Shown one piece after another: positions 10,288 to 21,012 of a stretch of 61,281 nt of DNA. Below the pieces are notes generated by a model, which saw nothing but the letters and a program-made list of their open reading frames with translations, made no database searches and had not been told where the DNA came from. Every line of letters starts with the position of its first letter. Positions within the stretch are counted from its first letter, which is position 1. Made by a program: the position numbers and the translations under genes. Source of the stretch: Ramlibacter sp. (GTDB taxonomy: Bacteria; Pseudomonadota; Gammaproteobacteria; Burkholderiales; Burkholderiaceae_C); NCBI GenBank assembly GCA_014376765.1, contig JACMQX010000149.1, positions 1 to 61,281 on the forward strand, in the 5' to 3' direction.

Positions 10288-11547
10288 CTAACGCTCTTTG
10301 CGCAGAAAGAAGTGCTGGATCGCGGAGCTGGCCCGCTCGCGCGCTGCCGCATCGCCTGCATGCAGCTCGGTCATGGCGCCGTGCAGCATCTTGTGCGTGA
10401 GACCGCGCGAAAGGGCCTCCAGCACGGCTTCCACGGTCTCGCCCTTGGCCAGCAGCTTGCGGGCTCGGGCCATTTCCAGTGCACGCCATTCGTCGGCTTG
10501 GGCATTGAGCTGCTGGATCAGCGGCACTGCGCCACGCTGGTCCATCCAGTGCATGAAGCTTTGCACCCCGGCATCGATGATTGCCTCGGCCTGCGCCACC
10601 GCCGCCTGGCGGCTCGCCTGGCCGGTCTGGACCACGGCGGCCAGGTCGTCCACTGTGTACAGATACACGTCCTGCAGCGCCTTGACTTCGGGCTCCACAT
10701 CGCGCGGAACCGCCAGATCGACCATGAACATCGGCCGGTGCTTTCGCAGCTTCAAAGCCCGCTCGACAGCGCCCAGACCAATGATGGGCAGCGTGCTGGC
10801 GGTACAGCTGATGATCGCGTCGAACTCATGCAGGCGGTTGGGCAGGTCAGCCAGGGGCATCACTTCGCCGCCAAAGCGCAGGGCCAGCTTTTCGCCGCGC
10901 TCCAGCGTGCGGTTGGCCACGGCAATACCTTTGGGGTTTTTGGCGCAAAAGTGCGTGGCAGCCAGCTCGATCATCTCGCCCGCGCCCACAAACAGCACCT
11001 TGATCTTGCTCAAATCTTCAAACAGCTGGCCGGCCAGGCGCACGGCCGCCGCTGCCATGCTGATGGAATGCGCGCCGATTTCCGTGGCCGTCCGCACTTC
11101 TTTGGCCACCGCAAAAGAGCGCTGGAATAACTGGTTGAGGGTAGAACCCAGCGCGCCGGCGTCGTTGGCGGCGCGTACTGCATCTTTCATCTGGCCCAGA
11201 ATCTGCGGCTCGCCCAGAACCATGGAGTCCAGGCCGCTGGCCACCCGGAAGGCGTGGCGCGCTACCAGGCCGTCGTGCAGGGTGTAGGCATGCGTGCGCA
11301 GGAGAGAGGAGGCCACGCCGCCCGAATTGGCCAGCCAGTCAAAGGCGGAGTCCATCTCGAGCTTGTCGCTGGCGCAATAAATCTCGGTGCGGTTGCAGGT
11401 CGAGATAATGGCGGCCTCGGGCTTTTGCGCAAGCGCCTCGCGAAAACCCCTTAAAGTCGGCTCGATCTGGTCAAGGGCAAAGGCGAATCGCCCACGCAAA
11501 TCGAGCGGTGCGGTGTTGTGATTGATGCCCAAGGCCCAGACTGTCAT
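10288..11547 (-). CDS. hemA: Glutamyl-tRNA reductase
   Basis: HemA reduces glutamyl-tRNA to glutamate-1-semialdehyde, the first committed step of C5 tetrapyrrole synthesis. The 419-residue protein starts [20 protein letters not shown], has the catalytic cysteine in [10 protein letters not shown], the GEPQILGQ loop, and an NADPH-binding domain with [12 protein letters not shown]. The C-terminal dimerisation domain ends the protein. It heads the leftward hemA-prfA-prmC group and is divergent from a small membrane protein gene 80 bases away. Confidence 0.96.
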   Translation of the reverse strand: MTVWALGINHNTAPLDLRGRFAFALDQIEPTLRGFREALAQKPEAAIISTCNRTEIYCASDKLEMDSAFDWLANSGGVASSLLRTHAYTLHDGLVARHAFRVASGLDSMVLGEPQILGQMKDAVRAANDAGALGSTLNQLFQRSFAVAKEVRTATEIGAHSISMAAAAVRLAGQLFEDLSKIKVLFVGAGEMIELAATHFCAKNPKGIAVANRTLERGEKLALRFGGEVMPLADLPNRLHEFDAIISCTASTLPIIGLGAVERALKLRKHRPMFMVDLAVPRDVEPEVKALQDVYLYTVDDLAAVVQTGQASRQAAVAQAEAIIDAGVQSFMHWMDQRGAVPLIQQLNAQADEWRALEMARARKLLAKGETVEAVLEALSRGLTHKMLHGAMTELHAGDAAARERASSAIQHFFLRKER

Positions 11548-11627
11548 GCGCGGATTATAAAATTTGTAGCGAAGCCGCGTATTTCCGGATAACCCGTACC
11601 CCTCTCATCTTTTTTGTCTGGACCGCC

Positions 11628-11906
11628 ATGGGCCCGCTCGATCTGCTCGATCACCTCCTGAATTTCGTGGCGCCGGCGCTGTTTGTCGCGGTCCTGATGG
11701 CCCTGGCCGCCAGGGCCCTCATGCCGCGCGCTCCCCAGGCCAGCGGTCTGTGGAAGCAAATAGTGTTTAATTTTCTGGCTGGGCTGGCCGCCTTGCTGGG
11801 CGGCCTCATGGTGTTTGGCCGAGACGGCAAGATGGCGACCTACGCCGCGCTGGTGATCATCTGCGCCACCAGCCAGTGGCTGCTGCTACGCGGCTGGCGA
11901 AAATAA
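11628..11906 (+). CDS. Small membrane protein of unknown function
   Basis: A 92-residue protein that I do not recognise. It shows three hydrophobic segments, about residues 10-29 (FVAPALFVAVLMALAARAL), 42-62 (IVFNFLAGLAALLGGLMVFG) and 70-86 (ATYAALVIICATSQWLL), with basic residues between and at the C-terminus. It is divergent from hemA and its last 21 bases overlap the 3' end of the convergent ugpQ. Position and plausible topology support a real gene; no function can be named. Confidence 0.7.
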   Translation: MGPLDLLDHLLNFVAPALFVAVLMALAARALMPRAPQASGLWKQIVFNFLAGLAALLGGLMVFGRDGKMATYAALVIICATSQWLLLRGWRK

Positions 11907-12665
11907 ATCGACGCGGTCGGTGATGATCCCGTCTGTTCCCAGCGCCAGCAGGCGCTGCGCTGCCCATTCATCGTTCACGGTGTAGCTCAGGCACCTGAAG
12001 CCCGCGCTTTTGGCCTGCGTCACGCTGCGCACGTCCCACAGGGCGTGGTTGCAGACGACGGCCACGCAACCCAGGGTGAGCGCGTTTTCCAGCCAGCCCG
12101 TCCACAGCGTGTCCAGCAGCAGCCCGCGCGGCAAGTCCGGCTGGGCTTGCCGCGCTCCCTCCAGCGCTTCTGGCTGAAATGAAGTCAGCAGGGGAGGTAC
12201 AGCCCGGCCGGCCCACAATCGCGCCGCATGATGGGCCACCACCTCACCGGTCAAACGTTCGGCGCCCGGTGTAGGCTTGATCTCGATGTTGAGGAAGTTG
12301 CCGTTGGCAATACACCAGGCCGCCACAGCCTGCAAACTCGCCAGCGGCTCCCCGGCGAAGGCCCGCGAGTGCCAGCTGCCCGCGTCCAGTTGCGCCAGCT
12401 CACCCCACGCATGGTCACCGCCGGTGCCCTTGCCGGTGGTGGTGCGCTCCAGCGTCGCATCGTGCATGAGAAAGGGAATGCCGTCGGCCGACAGCTTCGC
12501 GTCGCACTCAAACATCCGGTAGCCGTGGCTGGCGCCCACGCGCAAGGCCGCCAGTGTGTTTTCAGGTGCCAGCTTGCCGGCGCCGCGGTGGGCAACCCAG
12601 CGCGGGTAAGGCCAGTTCGACTCGCTCACATCAAAGCCTGGAGAGGCGGGTTCCTGCGTGGCCAT
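11886..12665 (-). CDS. ugpQ: Glycerophosphodiester phosphodiesterase
   Basis: UgpQ hydrolyses glycerophosphodiesters to glycerol-3-phosphate and an alcohol in the cytoplasm. The 259-residue GDPD domain has the active-site WVAHRGAGKLAPENTLAAL, the metal-binding FECDAKLSADGIPFLMHD, and the EIKPT motif. AAGG lies eight bases before the ATG at 12665; an ATG two codons earlier is possible. It starts 10 bases after the ugpC stop and is the last gene of ugpBAECQ, converting imported diesters. Its 3' end overlaps the convergent small membrane protein gene. Confidence 0.93.
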   Translation of the reverse strand: MATQEPASPGFDVSESNWPYPRWVAHRGAGKLAPENTLAALRVGASHGYRMFECDAKLSADGIPFLMHDATLERTTTGKGTGGDHAWGELAQLDAGSWHSRAFAGEPLASLQAVAAWCIANGNFLNIEIKPTPGAERLTGEVVAHHAARLWAGRAVPPLLTSFQPEALEGARQAQPDLPRGLLLDTLWTGWLENALTLGCVAVVCNHALWDVRSVTQAKSAGFRCLSYTVNDEWAAQRLLALGTDGIITDRVDLFSPAA

Positions 12666-12675
12666 GTCCATCGCC

Positions 12676-13704
12676 TTAAATGCGCTTGCCGGATGCGGCG
12701 TCAAACCAGTGCAGCCGCTCACGCCGCGGCGACACGTGGATGGTGGAGCCGGGCACCGGCGCTGCCGCGCTTTCGTCCGTGCGCACGATGATCAGCTCAT
12801 CGCCCGAGCCCTCCGTCAGCCGCCCGTACACCAGGCGCTCGGCGCCCAGCATTTCAGACGTTTCCACCTCCAGCGCCCAGCTGCCGGGCGATACGGCTTG
12901 CGCCACCGAAAAATGCTCAGGCCGGATCCCCAGGATCTGCCCGGGCTTGCCGTCAGGCGAATGCTTGAGCAGGTTCATCGGCGGCGAGCCGATGAAGCTG
13001 GCGACAAAAGTAGAAGCGGGCCGGCCATAAACCTCTTCAGGCGTGCCGAACTGCTCCATCACGCCGGCGTTCATCACGATCATGCGTTGGGCCAGCGTCA
13101 TCGCCTCGACCTGATCGTGCGTCACGAACAGCGAGGTGATGCCCAGCTCGCGGTGCAGCTTCTGGATCTCCAGACGGGTTTGAGCGCGCAGCTTGGCGTC
13201 CAGGTTGGACAGCGGCTCGTCAAACAGGAACACCTGCGGCTGGCGCACGATGGCCCGGCCCATGGCCACCCGCTGGCGCTGCCCGCCCGACAGCTCGCGC
13301 GGCTTGCGCTGCAGCAGCTGGCCCAGCTCCAGAATCCTGGCCGCCTTGTCTACCCGCGTCTTGATCTCGCCCGCCGGGACCTTTTTGATCTTCAGGCCGT
13401 AGGCCATGTTGTCGAACACGCTCATGTGAGGGTAGAGCGCGTAGTTCTGGAACACCATGGCAATGTCGCGTTCGGCCGGTTCCAGGTCGTTGACCACGCG
13501 CCCGCCAATGCTGATTTCGCCCTCGGTGATCTCTTCCAGGCCCGCCACCATGCGCAGCAAGGTGGACTTGCCGCAGCCCGAGGGCCCGACGATGACGATG
13601 AATTCATGGTCCGCGATCTCGGCATTCACGCCGTGGATCACCTGGAGCTGGGATTTGCCGTTGCCGTAGCGCTTGACGACGTTCTTGAGTTGTATTGAGG
13701 CCAT
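12676..13704 (-). CDS. ugpC: Glycerol-3-phosphate ABC transporter ATPase
   Basis: The 342-residue MalK/UgpC-type ATPase powers uptake. It has Walker [10 protein letters not shown], the signature [14 protein letters not shown], Walker [13 protein letters not shown] and the H-loop in [14 protein letters not shown]. The C-terminal TOBE/OB regulatory domain covers about residues 235-340. The frame is open upstream into ugpE, but [14 protein letters not shown] at 13704, 11 bases after the ugpE stop, is the expected start. MalK-like ATPases look alike, so the substrate is inferred from ugpQ and the ugpB match. Confidence 0.93.
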   Translation of the reverse strand: MASIQLKNVVKRYGNGKSQLQVIHGVNAEIADHEFIVIVGPSGCGKSTLLRMVAGLEEITEGEISIGGRVVNDLEPAERDIAMVFQNYALYPHMSVFDNMAYGLKIKKVPAGEIKTRVDKAARILELGQLLQRKPRELSGGQRQRVAMGRAIVRQPQVFLFDEPLSNLDAKLRAQTRLEIQKLHRELGITSLFVTHDQVEAMTLAQRMIVMNAGVMEQFGTPEEVYGRPASTFVASFIGSPPMNLLKHSPDGKPGQILGIRPEHFSVAQAVSPGSWALEVETSEMLGAERLVYGRLTEGSGDELIIVRTDESAAAPVPGSTIHVSPRRERLHWFDAASGKRI

Positions 13705-13715
13705 ATCCTGATCAG

Positions 13716-14567
13716 TTACTTCTCGGTATCCACCAGGCCCTTGACGAACCACTTCTGCATCCCCACCACGACGATGGCGGGCGGCAGCATCGCCAGGATG
13801 GCGGTGGCCATCACCACGTTCCATTCATTTTGCGAGTCACCCCCGGCGATCATGCGCTTGATGCCCACCACCACCGGGTACATATCCTCGCCCGTTGTGG
13901 CCAGCAAAGGCCAGAGGTACTGGTTCCAGCCGTAGATGAACTGGATCACGAACAGCGCCGCCATGGAGGTTTTGGACAGCGGCAGCAGCACATCAAAAAA
14001 GAACCGCATCGGGCTGGCGCCGTCCATGCGCGAGGCCTCGGTCAACTCCTCGGGCACGGTGAGGAAAAACTGCCTGAACAAAAAGGTCGCGGTGGCCGAG
14101 GCAATCAGCGGCACCGTGAGGCCCGCATAGGTGTTGAGCATGTTCAGGTCCGACAGCACCTTGTAGGTCGGCAGGATGCGCACCTCCACCGGCAGCATCA
14201 GCGTGATGAAGATGGCCCAGAAGCAGGTCTTGCGGAACGGAAAGCGGAAGTAGACGATCGCAAAGGCCGACAGCAGGGAGATCGAAATCTTTCCGATAGA
14301 GATCACGGTGGCCGTGACAAAACTCACCCACATCATGTGCGCCACCGGCGCATTCGAGCCCGCCGAGGTGGCGCGGCCAAACAGCGCGCCGTGAAAGCTG
14401 TCGTAAATATTGGTGCCGGGCCACAGCGGCATGGGCGCCTGAACGATCTCCTGCGCGGTGTGCGTGGTCGCGGTGAAGGCCACGAAGATGGGGAAGGCGA
14501 CGATGAAAACGCCCAGCAGCATCACCACATGGGCGAGCAGTCCGTGGGTACCGCGTTTTTCTACCAT
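13716..14567 (-). CDS. ugpE: Glycerol-3-phosphate ABC transporter permease UgpE
   Basis: A 283-residue inner-membrane permease of the MalG type. It has about six hydrophobic segments, beginning [23 protein letters not shown], and the EAA loop near [19 protein letters not shown] that contacts the ATPase. It starts one base after the ugpA stop, so the two permeases are co-translated. The Leu-Met-Leu-Pro-Val-Glu-Val-Arg motif before the penultimate helices is typical of this family. Confidence 0.93.
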   Translation of the reverse strand: MVEKRGTHGLLAHVVMLLGVFIVAFPIFVAFTATTHTAQEIVQAPMPLWPGTNIYDSFHGALFGRATSAGSNAPVAHMMWVSFVTATVISIGKISISLLSAFAIVYFRFPFRKTCFWAIFITLMLPVEVRILPTYKVLSDLNMLNTYAGLTVPLIASATATFLFRQFFLTVPEELTEASRMDGASPMRFFFDVLLPLSKTSMAALFVIQFIYGWNQYLWPLLATTGEDMYPVVVGIKRMIAGGDSQNEWNVVMATAILAMLPPAIVVVGMQKWFVKGLVDTEK

Positions 14568-14568
14568 G

Positions 14569-15450
14569 TCAGTAGTTCACTTTCTTTTCTACATAGCGGA
14601 ACTGCACCACTGTGAGCGCCACGACGATCACCATCAGCACCACTGACTGCGCAGCCGAGCCGCCCAGGTCCATGGCCTTGAAGCCGTCGTAGTAGACCTT
14701 GTAGACGAGGATGGCGGTGTCCTTGCCTGGCCCGCCCTGGGTGGCCGCGTCCACGATCGCAAAGGTGTCAAAAAACGCGTAGACCACGTTGATCACCAGC
14801 AGGAAGAAAGTGGTGGGCGACAGCAGCGGGAACTGCACCGTCCAGAACCGCCGCCACGGGCCTGCGCCATCAATCGCGGCCGCCTCGATCAGCGATTTGG
14901 GAATGGACTGCAGCCCGGCCAGGAAAAACAGGAAGTTATAGGAAATCTGCTTCCACACCGAGGCCATGACGATCAGCGTCATGGCGTGGCCGGAGTTGAG
15001 CAGGTGGTTCCAGTTCAGCCCGAACTTGCCCAGCGCATATGAGACGATCCCGAGTGACGGCGAGAACATGAATACCCACAGCACAGCCGCTACAGCCGGC
15101 GCCACCGCATAAGGCAGGATCAGCAGGGTCCTGTAAATGACAGCGCCGCGGCTGATGCGGTCGGCAAAAACGGCCAGCAGCAGCGACAGGCTGATGCCGA
15201 TGCCCGCGACCAGCACCGAGAAAATGGCGGTGGTCTTGAAGGACTCGACATAGCTCGAATCGTCAAACAGCTGCTTGAAATTATTCAGACCCACGAACTC
15301 GATCGAGGTGCCGAAAGGGTCCTGCTGCTGCAGCGATTGCAGCAACGCCTGGCCAGCCGGCCAGAAGAAAAACACGAGGATCACCGCCATCTGGGGTGCC
15401 AGCAGCAGCCAAGGCAGCCAGCGGGAGCGGAATACGACGCGTTTTTCCAT
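14569..15450 (-). CDS. ugpA: Glycerol-3-phosphate ABC transporter permease UgpA
   Basis: A 293-residue inner-membrane permease of the MalF type, partner of UgpE. The start [33 protein letters not shown] (first residues shown in part) gives a positive-inside N-terminus and first helix. The EAA loop is at [19 protein letters not shown]. Six membrane segments are visible. The gene follows ugpB after 48 bases that contain a strong hairpin, and precedes ugpE with one intervening base. Confidence 0.93.
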   Translation of the reverse strand: MEKRVVFRSRWLPWLLLAPQMAVILVFFFWPAGQALLQSLQQQDPFGTSIEFVGLNNFKQLFDDSSYVESFKTTAIFSVLVAGIGISLSLLLAVFADRISRGAVIYRTLLILPYAVAPAVAAVLWVFMFSPSLGIVSYALGKFGLNWNHLLNSGHAMTLIVMASVWKQISYNFLFFLAGLQSIPKSLIEAAAIDGAGPWRRFWTVQFPLLSPTTFFLLVINVVYAFFDTFAIVDAATQGGPGKDTAILVYKVYYDGFKAMDLGGSAAQSVVLMVIVVALTVVQFRYVEKKVNY

Positions 15451-15468
15451 CAGTGCATTGTGTTGGAT

Positions 15469-15487
15469 CCTTCCCCCGTGGGGAAGG
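15469..15487 (-). promoter_or_regulatory. Intercistronic stem-loop between ugpB and ugpA
   Basis: CCTTCCCC at 15469-15476 and GGGGAAGG at 15480-15487 form a perfect 8-bp stem with a 3-base loop. It lies directly after the ugpB stop. Stem-loops here are known from binding-protein operons, where they protect the upstream message from 3' decay so that the binding protein is made in excess over the permeases. No T tract follows on the minus strand, which argues against complete termination. Confidence 0.7.
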
Positions 15488-15498
15488 AGTCCTTCTTA

Positions 15499-16803
15499 TC
15501 AGTTCTTGCTTGCTTTCTGGAATTTCTCAAGCTGCGCATTGCCGCGCAGGACGATTTCATCCAGCGCTTCCTTGGCCGACTTCTTGCCGTTCCAGACCTG
15601 TTCCAGCTCTTCGTCCTCAATCGCCCGCACCTGCACATAGTTGCCCAGGCGAATGCCCCGGCTCTTGTCGGTGACCTTGCGGATCATCTGCGTGACCGCC
15701 ACATCGGTGCCCGGGTTCTGCTTGTAGAAGCCCGACTTCTCGGTCAGGTCGTAGGCTGCGGTGGTGACGGGCAGGTAACCCGTGCGCTTGTGGCTGGCCG
15801 ACTGCACTTCGGGCTGCGAAATGAAGCTGAAGAACTTGGCCACACCCTTGTACTCGGCCGGCTTCTTGCCCGACATCACCCACAGGCTGGCGCCGCCGAT
15901 GACGGTGTTCTGCGGTGCGCCGGGAACGTCCTGGTAGTAGGGCAGCGGGGCCAGGCCATAGGCGAACCTGGCATTCTTGGCCACGTTGCCGTAGAAGCCC
16001 GAGGAGGTGTTGATCATGGCGCACTCGCCCGACACAAAACTAGCTTCAGGCACATTGCCGCGGCCCTTGTAAACAAACAGACCCTGCTTGGACATGTTGG
16101 CCAGATTTTCAATATGGCGCACATGCAGCGGCGAGTTGATCTTCATGCGCGCATCCAGCCCGGCCAGGCCGTTGGACTTGGTCGCAAATTCCACGTTGTG
16201 CCAGGCCGAGAAGCTCTCCAGCTGCGTCCAGCCCTGCCAGGCGGTGGTGAACGGGCACTTGTGGCCGCTGGCCTTGAGCTTGGCAGCGGCATTAACCACT
16301 TCAGGCCAGGTCACCGGCGCGCGGTCGGTGGGCAGGCCGGCCGCCTTGAAGGCGTCCTTGTTGAAGTAAAACACTGTGGTGGAGCTGTTGAACGGAAAGC
16401 TCAGCATCTGCCCGTTCGGTGCGGTGTAGTAACCGGCAACGGCCGAGATGTAGGCCTTGGGGTCAAACTTCTCACCGGCGTCCTTCATGATTTGGGCGAC
16501 AGGGACGATGGCGCCCTTGCTGCCCATCATGGTGGCGGTGCCCACCTCAAACACCTGCAGGATGTGTGGCGCATTGCCCGAGCGGAAAGCGGCGATGGAA
16601 GCCGTCATGGATTCGTCGTAAGTTCCCTTGAAAGTAGGAACTATCTTGTAATCTTTCTGGCTCTCATTGAATTGTTTGGCAAGGTCATTGACCCATTCAC
16701 CGTTGACGGCGGTCATTGAGTGCCACCACTGGATCTCTGTCTGTGCCTGTGCAGGCATGATGCAGGCCATGGCAAGGGCGGCTGCTGCGAATTGCAGTTT
16801 CAT
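15499..16803 (-). CDS. ugpB: Glycerol-3-phosphate ABC transporter binding protein
   Basis: A 434-residue periplasmic solute-binding protein. MKLQFAAAALAMACIMPAQAQ is a clean signal peptide cleaved near AQAQ. The mature N-terminus TEIQWWHSMTAVNGEWVNDL and the internal PFNSSTTVFYFNKDAFKAAG are characteristic of UgpB and carry substrate-binding residues. AGGAG lies six bases before the ATG. The frame runs open far upstream in antisense to the next gene, but that stretch is not coding. It heads ugpBAECQ. Phosphate control by PhoB is usual for this operon; I see only a weak half-site upstream. Confidence 0.95.
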   Translation of the reverse strand: MKLQFAAAALAMACIMPAQAQTEIQWWHSMTAVNGEWVNDLAKQFNESQKDYKIVPTFKGTYDESMTASIAAFRSGNAPHILQVFEVGTATMMGSKGAIVPVAQIMKDAGEKFDPKAYISAVAGYYTAPNGQMLSFPFNSSTTVFYFNKDAFKAAGLPTDRAPVTWPEVVNAAAKLKASGHKCPFTTAWQGWTQLESFSAWHNVEFATKSNGLAGLDARMKINSPLHVRHIENLANMSKQGLFVYKGRGNVPEASFVSGECAMINTSSGFYGNVAKNARFAYGLAPLPYYQDVPGAPQNTVIGGASLWVMSGKKPAEYKGVAKFFSFISQPEVQSASHKRTGYLPVTTAAYDLTEKSGFYKQNPGTDVAVTQMIRKVTDKSRGIRLGNYVQVRAIEDEELEQVWNGKKSAKEALDEIVLRGNAQLEKFQKASKN

Positions 16804-16980
16804 GAAAACTCCTGAATGTGAATGCACCAGCTTAGGGGTGAAGTGTGACAAGCGATTTAACGCGGGCCACAAGGGAGCAGCAAGCGGGGTTTCCATGAGG
16901 GGAGTGCGCGATTGCTGCGCTGCGGTAATATCTGTTTTCAGACGGGTTGCCCCCTGTTCTGGCTGAATAAACAGGACACG

Positions 16981-19900
16981 ATGAACGCTCCCACAACGCT
17001 TCTTGAGATCATGGCCGCGGCACACGACGCACCCCGCCTGCGCGAGATTCCGTACAACTACACCTCGTTTTCTGACCGCGAGATCGTCATCCGCCTGCTT
17101 GGCGAGAGGGCGTGGGACCTGCTCGGCAGCCTGCGCGATGAGCGCCGCACCGGCCGCTCGGCCCGTATGTTGTATGAAGTTCTGGGCGACATCTGGGTGG
17201 TGCAGCGCAATCCCTACTTGCAGGATGACCTGCTGGACAACCCCAAGCGGCGCGGCCAGCTGGTTGAAGCGTTGCATCACCGCCTGGCGGAAGTCGGCAA
17301 GCGCCGCACCCCCGAGGCGGATCATGAGCGCGATACCCTGGTGGGTGAGCTGCTTGAAGCGGCGGGCAATGCGGTCAAGAAATTCGACGCGATGTTCCGC
17401 GAGGCCGCAGAGCTGCGCCGCAAGACCCAGCGCACCTGCGCGCGCTACACCGCCAAGGACAACATCAAGTTTGACGGCCTGTCCCGTGTTTCCCATGTGA
17501 CCGACGCCACCGACTGGCGTGTTGAATACCCGTTCGTCGTGCTCACGCCCGATACCGAAGCCGAGATGGCCGGTCTGGTCAAAGGCTGCATCGATCTGGG
17601 CTTGACGATCATTCCGCGCGGCGGCGGCACGGGCTACACCGGCGGCGCGATCCCGCTGACCTGGAAAAGCGCGGTCATCAATACCGAGAAGCTTGAAGCC
17701 ATGACCGAGGTGGAAATGATCTCCATCCCCGGCGTGGCGCAGCCGGTCGCGACGATCTGGACGGAAGCGGGCGTGGTGACGCAGCGCGTGGCCGATGCAG
17801 CCGAGCGCGGCGGCTTTGTGTTTGCGGTGGACCCGACCTCGGCGGAGGCCTCCTGCATTGGCGGCAATATCGCGATGAACGCGGGCGGCAAAAAGGCCGT
17901 GCTGTGGGGCACGGCGCTGGACAACCTCGTGTCCTGGCGCATGGTCACGCCCGACGCGCAGTGGCTTGAAGTCACCCGCCTGGACCACAACCTGGGCAAG
18001 ATCCACGACGCTGAAATGGCCAGCTTCGAGCTGAAGTACTTTGAAGCCGACGGCAAGACGCCGGTGCGCACAGAGCGGCTGGACATTCCCGGCCGCACCT
18101 TCCGCAAGGAGGGCCTGGGCAAAGACGTAACCGACAAATTCCTCTCCGGCCTGCCCGGCATCCAGAAAGAGGGCTGCGACGGGCTCATCACCTCGGGCCG
18201 CTGGATCGTGCACCGCATGCCGCAACATGTGCGCACGGTGTGCCTCGAGTTTTTTGGCAACGCAAAAAGCGCCGTGCCCAGCATCGTCGAGATCAAGGAC
18301 TTCATGTTCGCCGAGGCCAAACGCGGCGGCGCTGTGCTGGCCGGGCTGGAACACCTGGATGACCGGTATCTGAAGGCGGTCGGCTACGCCACCAAGTCCA
18401 AACGGGCGATGGCGGCGGGGTCCACCTCCAGCCTGCCCAAGATGGTTCTCTTTGGTGACATTGCCGGCGACGACGCCGATGTGGTGGCACGGGCCACCTC
18501 TGAGGTGGTGCGCATCGCCAATTCGCGTAGCGGCGAAGGCTTCATCGCCATCAGCCCGGACGCACGCAAGAAATTCTGGCTGGACCGCAAGCGCACTGCT
18601 GCCATTTCCAAACACACCAACGCCTTCAAGATCAATGAAGACGTGGTGATCCCGCTGCCCCGCATGGGCGAGTACACCGAGGGCATCGAGCGCATCAACA
18701 TCGAGCTGAGCCTGCGCAACAAGATTGCCTTTGCCGGCGAGCTGGAAGAATTCTTTGCACGTGGCAACCTGCCGCTGGGCAAGCAGGACGATGCGAATGA
18801 CATCCCGTCGGCCGAGCTGCTGGAAGACCGCGTGGGCCAGGCGCTGGAGCTGGTGCGCGGCGTGCGCGCCCAGTGGCAGGACTGGCTGCAAAACGTCGAA
18901 ACCTATTTCCCGCAGCTGCAGGACCACAGCCTGCGGGCCAGCTGGAAAACGCAGATCCGCGCCGGGCTGGAAGGCATCTTCACCGGCGCCTCGTTCCAGC
19001 CCATCCTGGCCGAATGCAACGCGATTCACCAGCGGGTGCTCAGGGGCAGGGTCTGGGTGGCGCTGCACATGCACGCCGGCGACGGCAACGTGCACACCAA
19101 CATCCCCGTCAACAGCGACAACTACGAGATGCTGCAGACAGCGCATCAGGCCGTCGCCCGCATCATGACGCTGGCGCGCAGCCTGGACGGCGTGATCTCC
19201 GGCGAGCACGGCATCGGCATCACCAAGCTGGAATTCCTGACCGATGCCGAGATGCACGACTTCGCACAGTACAAGGCGAAGGTCGACCCCGAGGGGCGCT
19301 TCAACAAGGGCAAGCTGCTCAAAGGCGCCGCAATGCCGGCTGACCTCACCAATGCCTACACGCCCAGCTTCGGGCTGATGGGGCACGAGTCGCTGATCAT
19401 GCAGCAGTCAGACATTGGCGAGATCGCCGACAGCATCAAGGACTGCATGCGCTGCGGCAAGTGCAAGCCGGTCTGCGCCACCCACGTGCCGCGCGCTAAC
19501 ATGCTGTACAGCCCGCGCAACAAGATTCTGGCCACGTCGCTCCTGATCGAGGCCTTTTTGTATGAAGAGCAGACGCGCCGCGGCGTGTCGATCAAGCACT
19601 GGGAAGAGTTCGAGGACGTTGCCGAGCACTGCACGGTGTGCCACAAGTGCTACTCGCCCTGCCCGGTGAAGATCGACTTCGGCGATGTGTCCATGAACAT
19701 GCGCAACCTTCTGCGCAAGATGGGGCAGAAGTCGTTTCGCCCTGGCAACGCGGCGGCCATGTTCTTCCTGAATGCGACCAATCCCGAGACCATCAAGTTC
19801 ATGCGCTCGGCCATGGTCGACATCGGCTTCAAGGCGCAGCGCCTGGCCAATGACCTGCTGCGTGGTCTGGCCCGCAAGCAGACGGCCAAGCCGCCGTCCA

Positions 19901-20856
19901 CGCATGGCACGGCGCCCATCAAGGAACAGGTAATTCACTTCATCAACAAGAAAATGCCTGCGGGCCTGCCCAAGAAAACCGCGCGCGCCTTGCTGGACAT
20001 CGAGGACAAGGACTACGTTCCCATCATCCGCAACCCGAAGGCGACCAATGCCGAGAGCGAAGCGGTGTTTTACTTCCCCGGCTGCGGCTCCGAGCGGCTG
20101 TTCAGCCAGGTGGGCCTGGCCACGCAGGCCATGCTCTGGCACGCCGGCGTACAGACGGTGCTGCCACCCGGCTACCTGTGCTGTGGCTACCCGCAGCGCG
20201 GCAGCGGCCAGTTTGACAAGGCGGAAAAGATCATCACCGACAACCGGGTGCTGTTCCATCGCGTGGCCAACACGCTGAACTACCTGGACATCAAGACGGT
20301 AGTGGTGTCCTGCGGCACCTGCTATGACCAGTTGCAGGGCTATGAGTTCGACAAGATCTTCCCGGGCTGCCGCATCATCGACATCCACGAGTACCTGCTC
20401 GAAAAGAACATCACACTGGCCGGCGCAGGCGCCTACCTGTACCACGACCCCTGCCACAGCCCCATGAAGCTCCAGGATCCGATGAAGACGGTCAAGGCGC
20501 TGATGGGCGACAAGGTGCTCAAGGCGGAGCGCTGCTGCGGTGAATCAGGCACCCTGGGCGTGACACGGCCCGACATCGCCACCCAGATCCGTTTCCGCAA
20601 GGAAGAGGAGCTGAACAAGGATGTGGCACAGCTGCGCGAGCTGGCTGAACTGCCTGCCAAAGGCAACGTAAAGATCCTGACCAGCTGCCCCAGTTGCCTG
20701 CAGGGCCTCAGCCGCTACGGCAACGACCTGAACAACGGCCTGCTGGAGGCCGATTACATCGTCGTCGAGATGGCCAACCAGATTTTGGGCGAAAACTGGA
20801 TGCCTGATTACATCGCTGCGGCCAACAATGGCGGCATTGAACGGGTCCTCGTTTGA
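16981..20856 (+). CDS. DUF3683 FAD-linked oxidase/iron-sulfur fusion protein
   Basis: A 1291-residue multidomain oxidoreductase. The N-terminal DUF3683 region (about 1-160) is followed by a GlcD-type FAD domain with [15 protein letters not shown] (about 210-225) and a C-terminal FAD-oxidase region with [15 protein letters not shown]. Two ferredoxin-like [4Fe-4S] motifs begin at Cys 822 ([11 protein letters not shown]) and Cys 884 ([11 protein letters not shown]). Two CCG domains follow ([11 protein letters not shown] and [10 protein letters not shown]). This joins GlcD-like and GlcF-like subunits in one chain. A D-lactate or other 2-hydroxyacid dehydrogenase feeding quinones is the likely role; the substrate is not shown by sequence. 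It is divergent from ugpB. Confidence 0.88.
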   Translation: MNAPTTLLEIMAAAHDAPRLREIPYNYTSFSDREIVIRLLGERAWDLLGSLRDERRTGRSARMLYEVLGDIWVVQRNPYLQDDLLDNPKRRGQLVEALHHRLAEVGKRRTPEADHERDTLVGELLEAAGNAVKKFDAMFREAAELRRKTQRTCARYTAKDNIKFDGLSRVSHVTDATDWRVEYPFVVLTPDTEAEMAGLVKGCIDLGLTIIPRGGGTGYTGGAIPLTWKSAVINTEKLEAMTEVEMISIPGVAQPVATIWTEAGVVTQRVADAAERGGFVFAVDPTSAEASCIGGNIAMNAGGKKAVLWGTALDNLVSWRMVTPDAQWLEVTRLDHNLGKIHDAEMASFELKYFEADGKTPVRTERLDIPGRTFRKEGLGKDVTDKFLSGLPGIQKEGCDGLITSGRWIVHRMPQHVRTVCLEFFGNAKSAVPSIVEIKDFMFAEAKRGGAVLAGLEHLDDRYLKAVGYATKSKRAMAAGSTSSLPKMVLFGDIAGDDADVVARATSEVVRIANSRSGEGFIAISPDARKKFWLDRKRTAAISKHTNAFKINEDVVIPLPRMGEYTEGIERINIELSLRNKIAFAGELEEFFARGNLPLGKQDDANDIPSAELLEDRVGQALELVRGVRAQWQDWLQNVETYFPQLQDHSLRASWKTQIRAGLEGIFTGASFQPILAECNAIHQRVLRGRVWVALHMHAGDGNVHTNIPVNSDNYEMLQTAHQAVARIMTLARSLDGVISGEHGIGITKLEFLTDAEMHDFAQYKAKVDPEGRFNKGKLLKGAAMPADLTNAYTPSFGLMGHESLIMQQSDIGEIADSIKDCMRCGKCKPVCATHVPRANMLYSPRNKILATSLLIEAFLYEEQTRRGVSIKHWEEFEDVAEHCTVCHKCYSPCPVKIDFGDVSMNMRNLLRKMGQKSFRPGNAAAMFFLNATNPETIKFMRSAMVDIGFKAQRLANDLLRGLARKQTAKPPSTHGTAPIKEQVIHFINKKMPAGLPKKTARALLDIEDKDYVPIIRNPKATNAESEAVFYFPGCGSERLFSQVGLATQAMLWHAGVQTVLPPGYLCCGYPQRGSGQFDKAEKIITDNRVLFHRVANTLNYLDIKTVVVSCGTCYDQLQGYEFDKIFPGCRIIDIHEYLLEKNITLAGAGAYLYHDPCHSPMKLQDPMKTVKALMGDKVLKAERCCGESGTLGVTRPDIATQIRFRKEEELNKDVAQLRELAELPAKGNVKILTSCPSCLQGLSRYGNDLNNGLLEADYIVVEMANQILGENWMPDYIAAANNGGIERVLV

Positions 20857-21012
20857 AAGCCCCTGTTTGTGGGCTATGCCGATTGCCGGAAAACGCCTAA
20901 AGTAAGCTGTAAATACCGAAAGTATTGGTAAATCCGGTAAGCAGGCGTTGCTAAATGCAGCGTTGGCCAATTCAGGCGACCCCGTGTGGGCGCCAGCTTC
21001 AGGAGGTTCGTG

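Noticed and set aside
8938-11130. A 730-codon plus-strand frame across prmC, prfA and hemA.
   Set aside because: All three minus-strand genes have complete catalytic motifs. The plus-strand product is His/Gln/Arg-rich shadow sequence without recognisable domains.
16804-16870. A possible PhoB box upstream of ugpB (minus strand TTGTCACACTTCACCCC).
   Set aside because: Only one half-site roughly fits the CTGTCA repeat, and no good -10 follows. Phosphate control is likely from family knowledge but not shown here.
16804-19386. The ugpB frame stays open on the minus strand for more than 2.5 kb upstream, antisense to the flavin oxidase fusion gene.
   Set aside because: It has no ribosome site or signal peptide at its far end, its composition looks like the mirror of a GC-rich gene, and ugpB has a strong start at 16803. 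The open frame reflects codon bias.
20901-20937. TACC/GGTA and ATAC/GTAT inverted repeats upstream of the FecR gene as an operator.
   Set aside because: The arms are only four bases and AT-rich; such repeats arise easily by chance.
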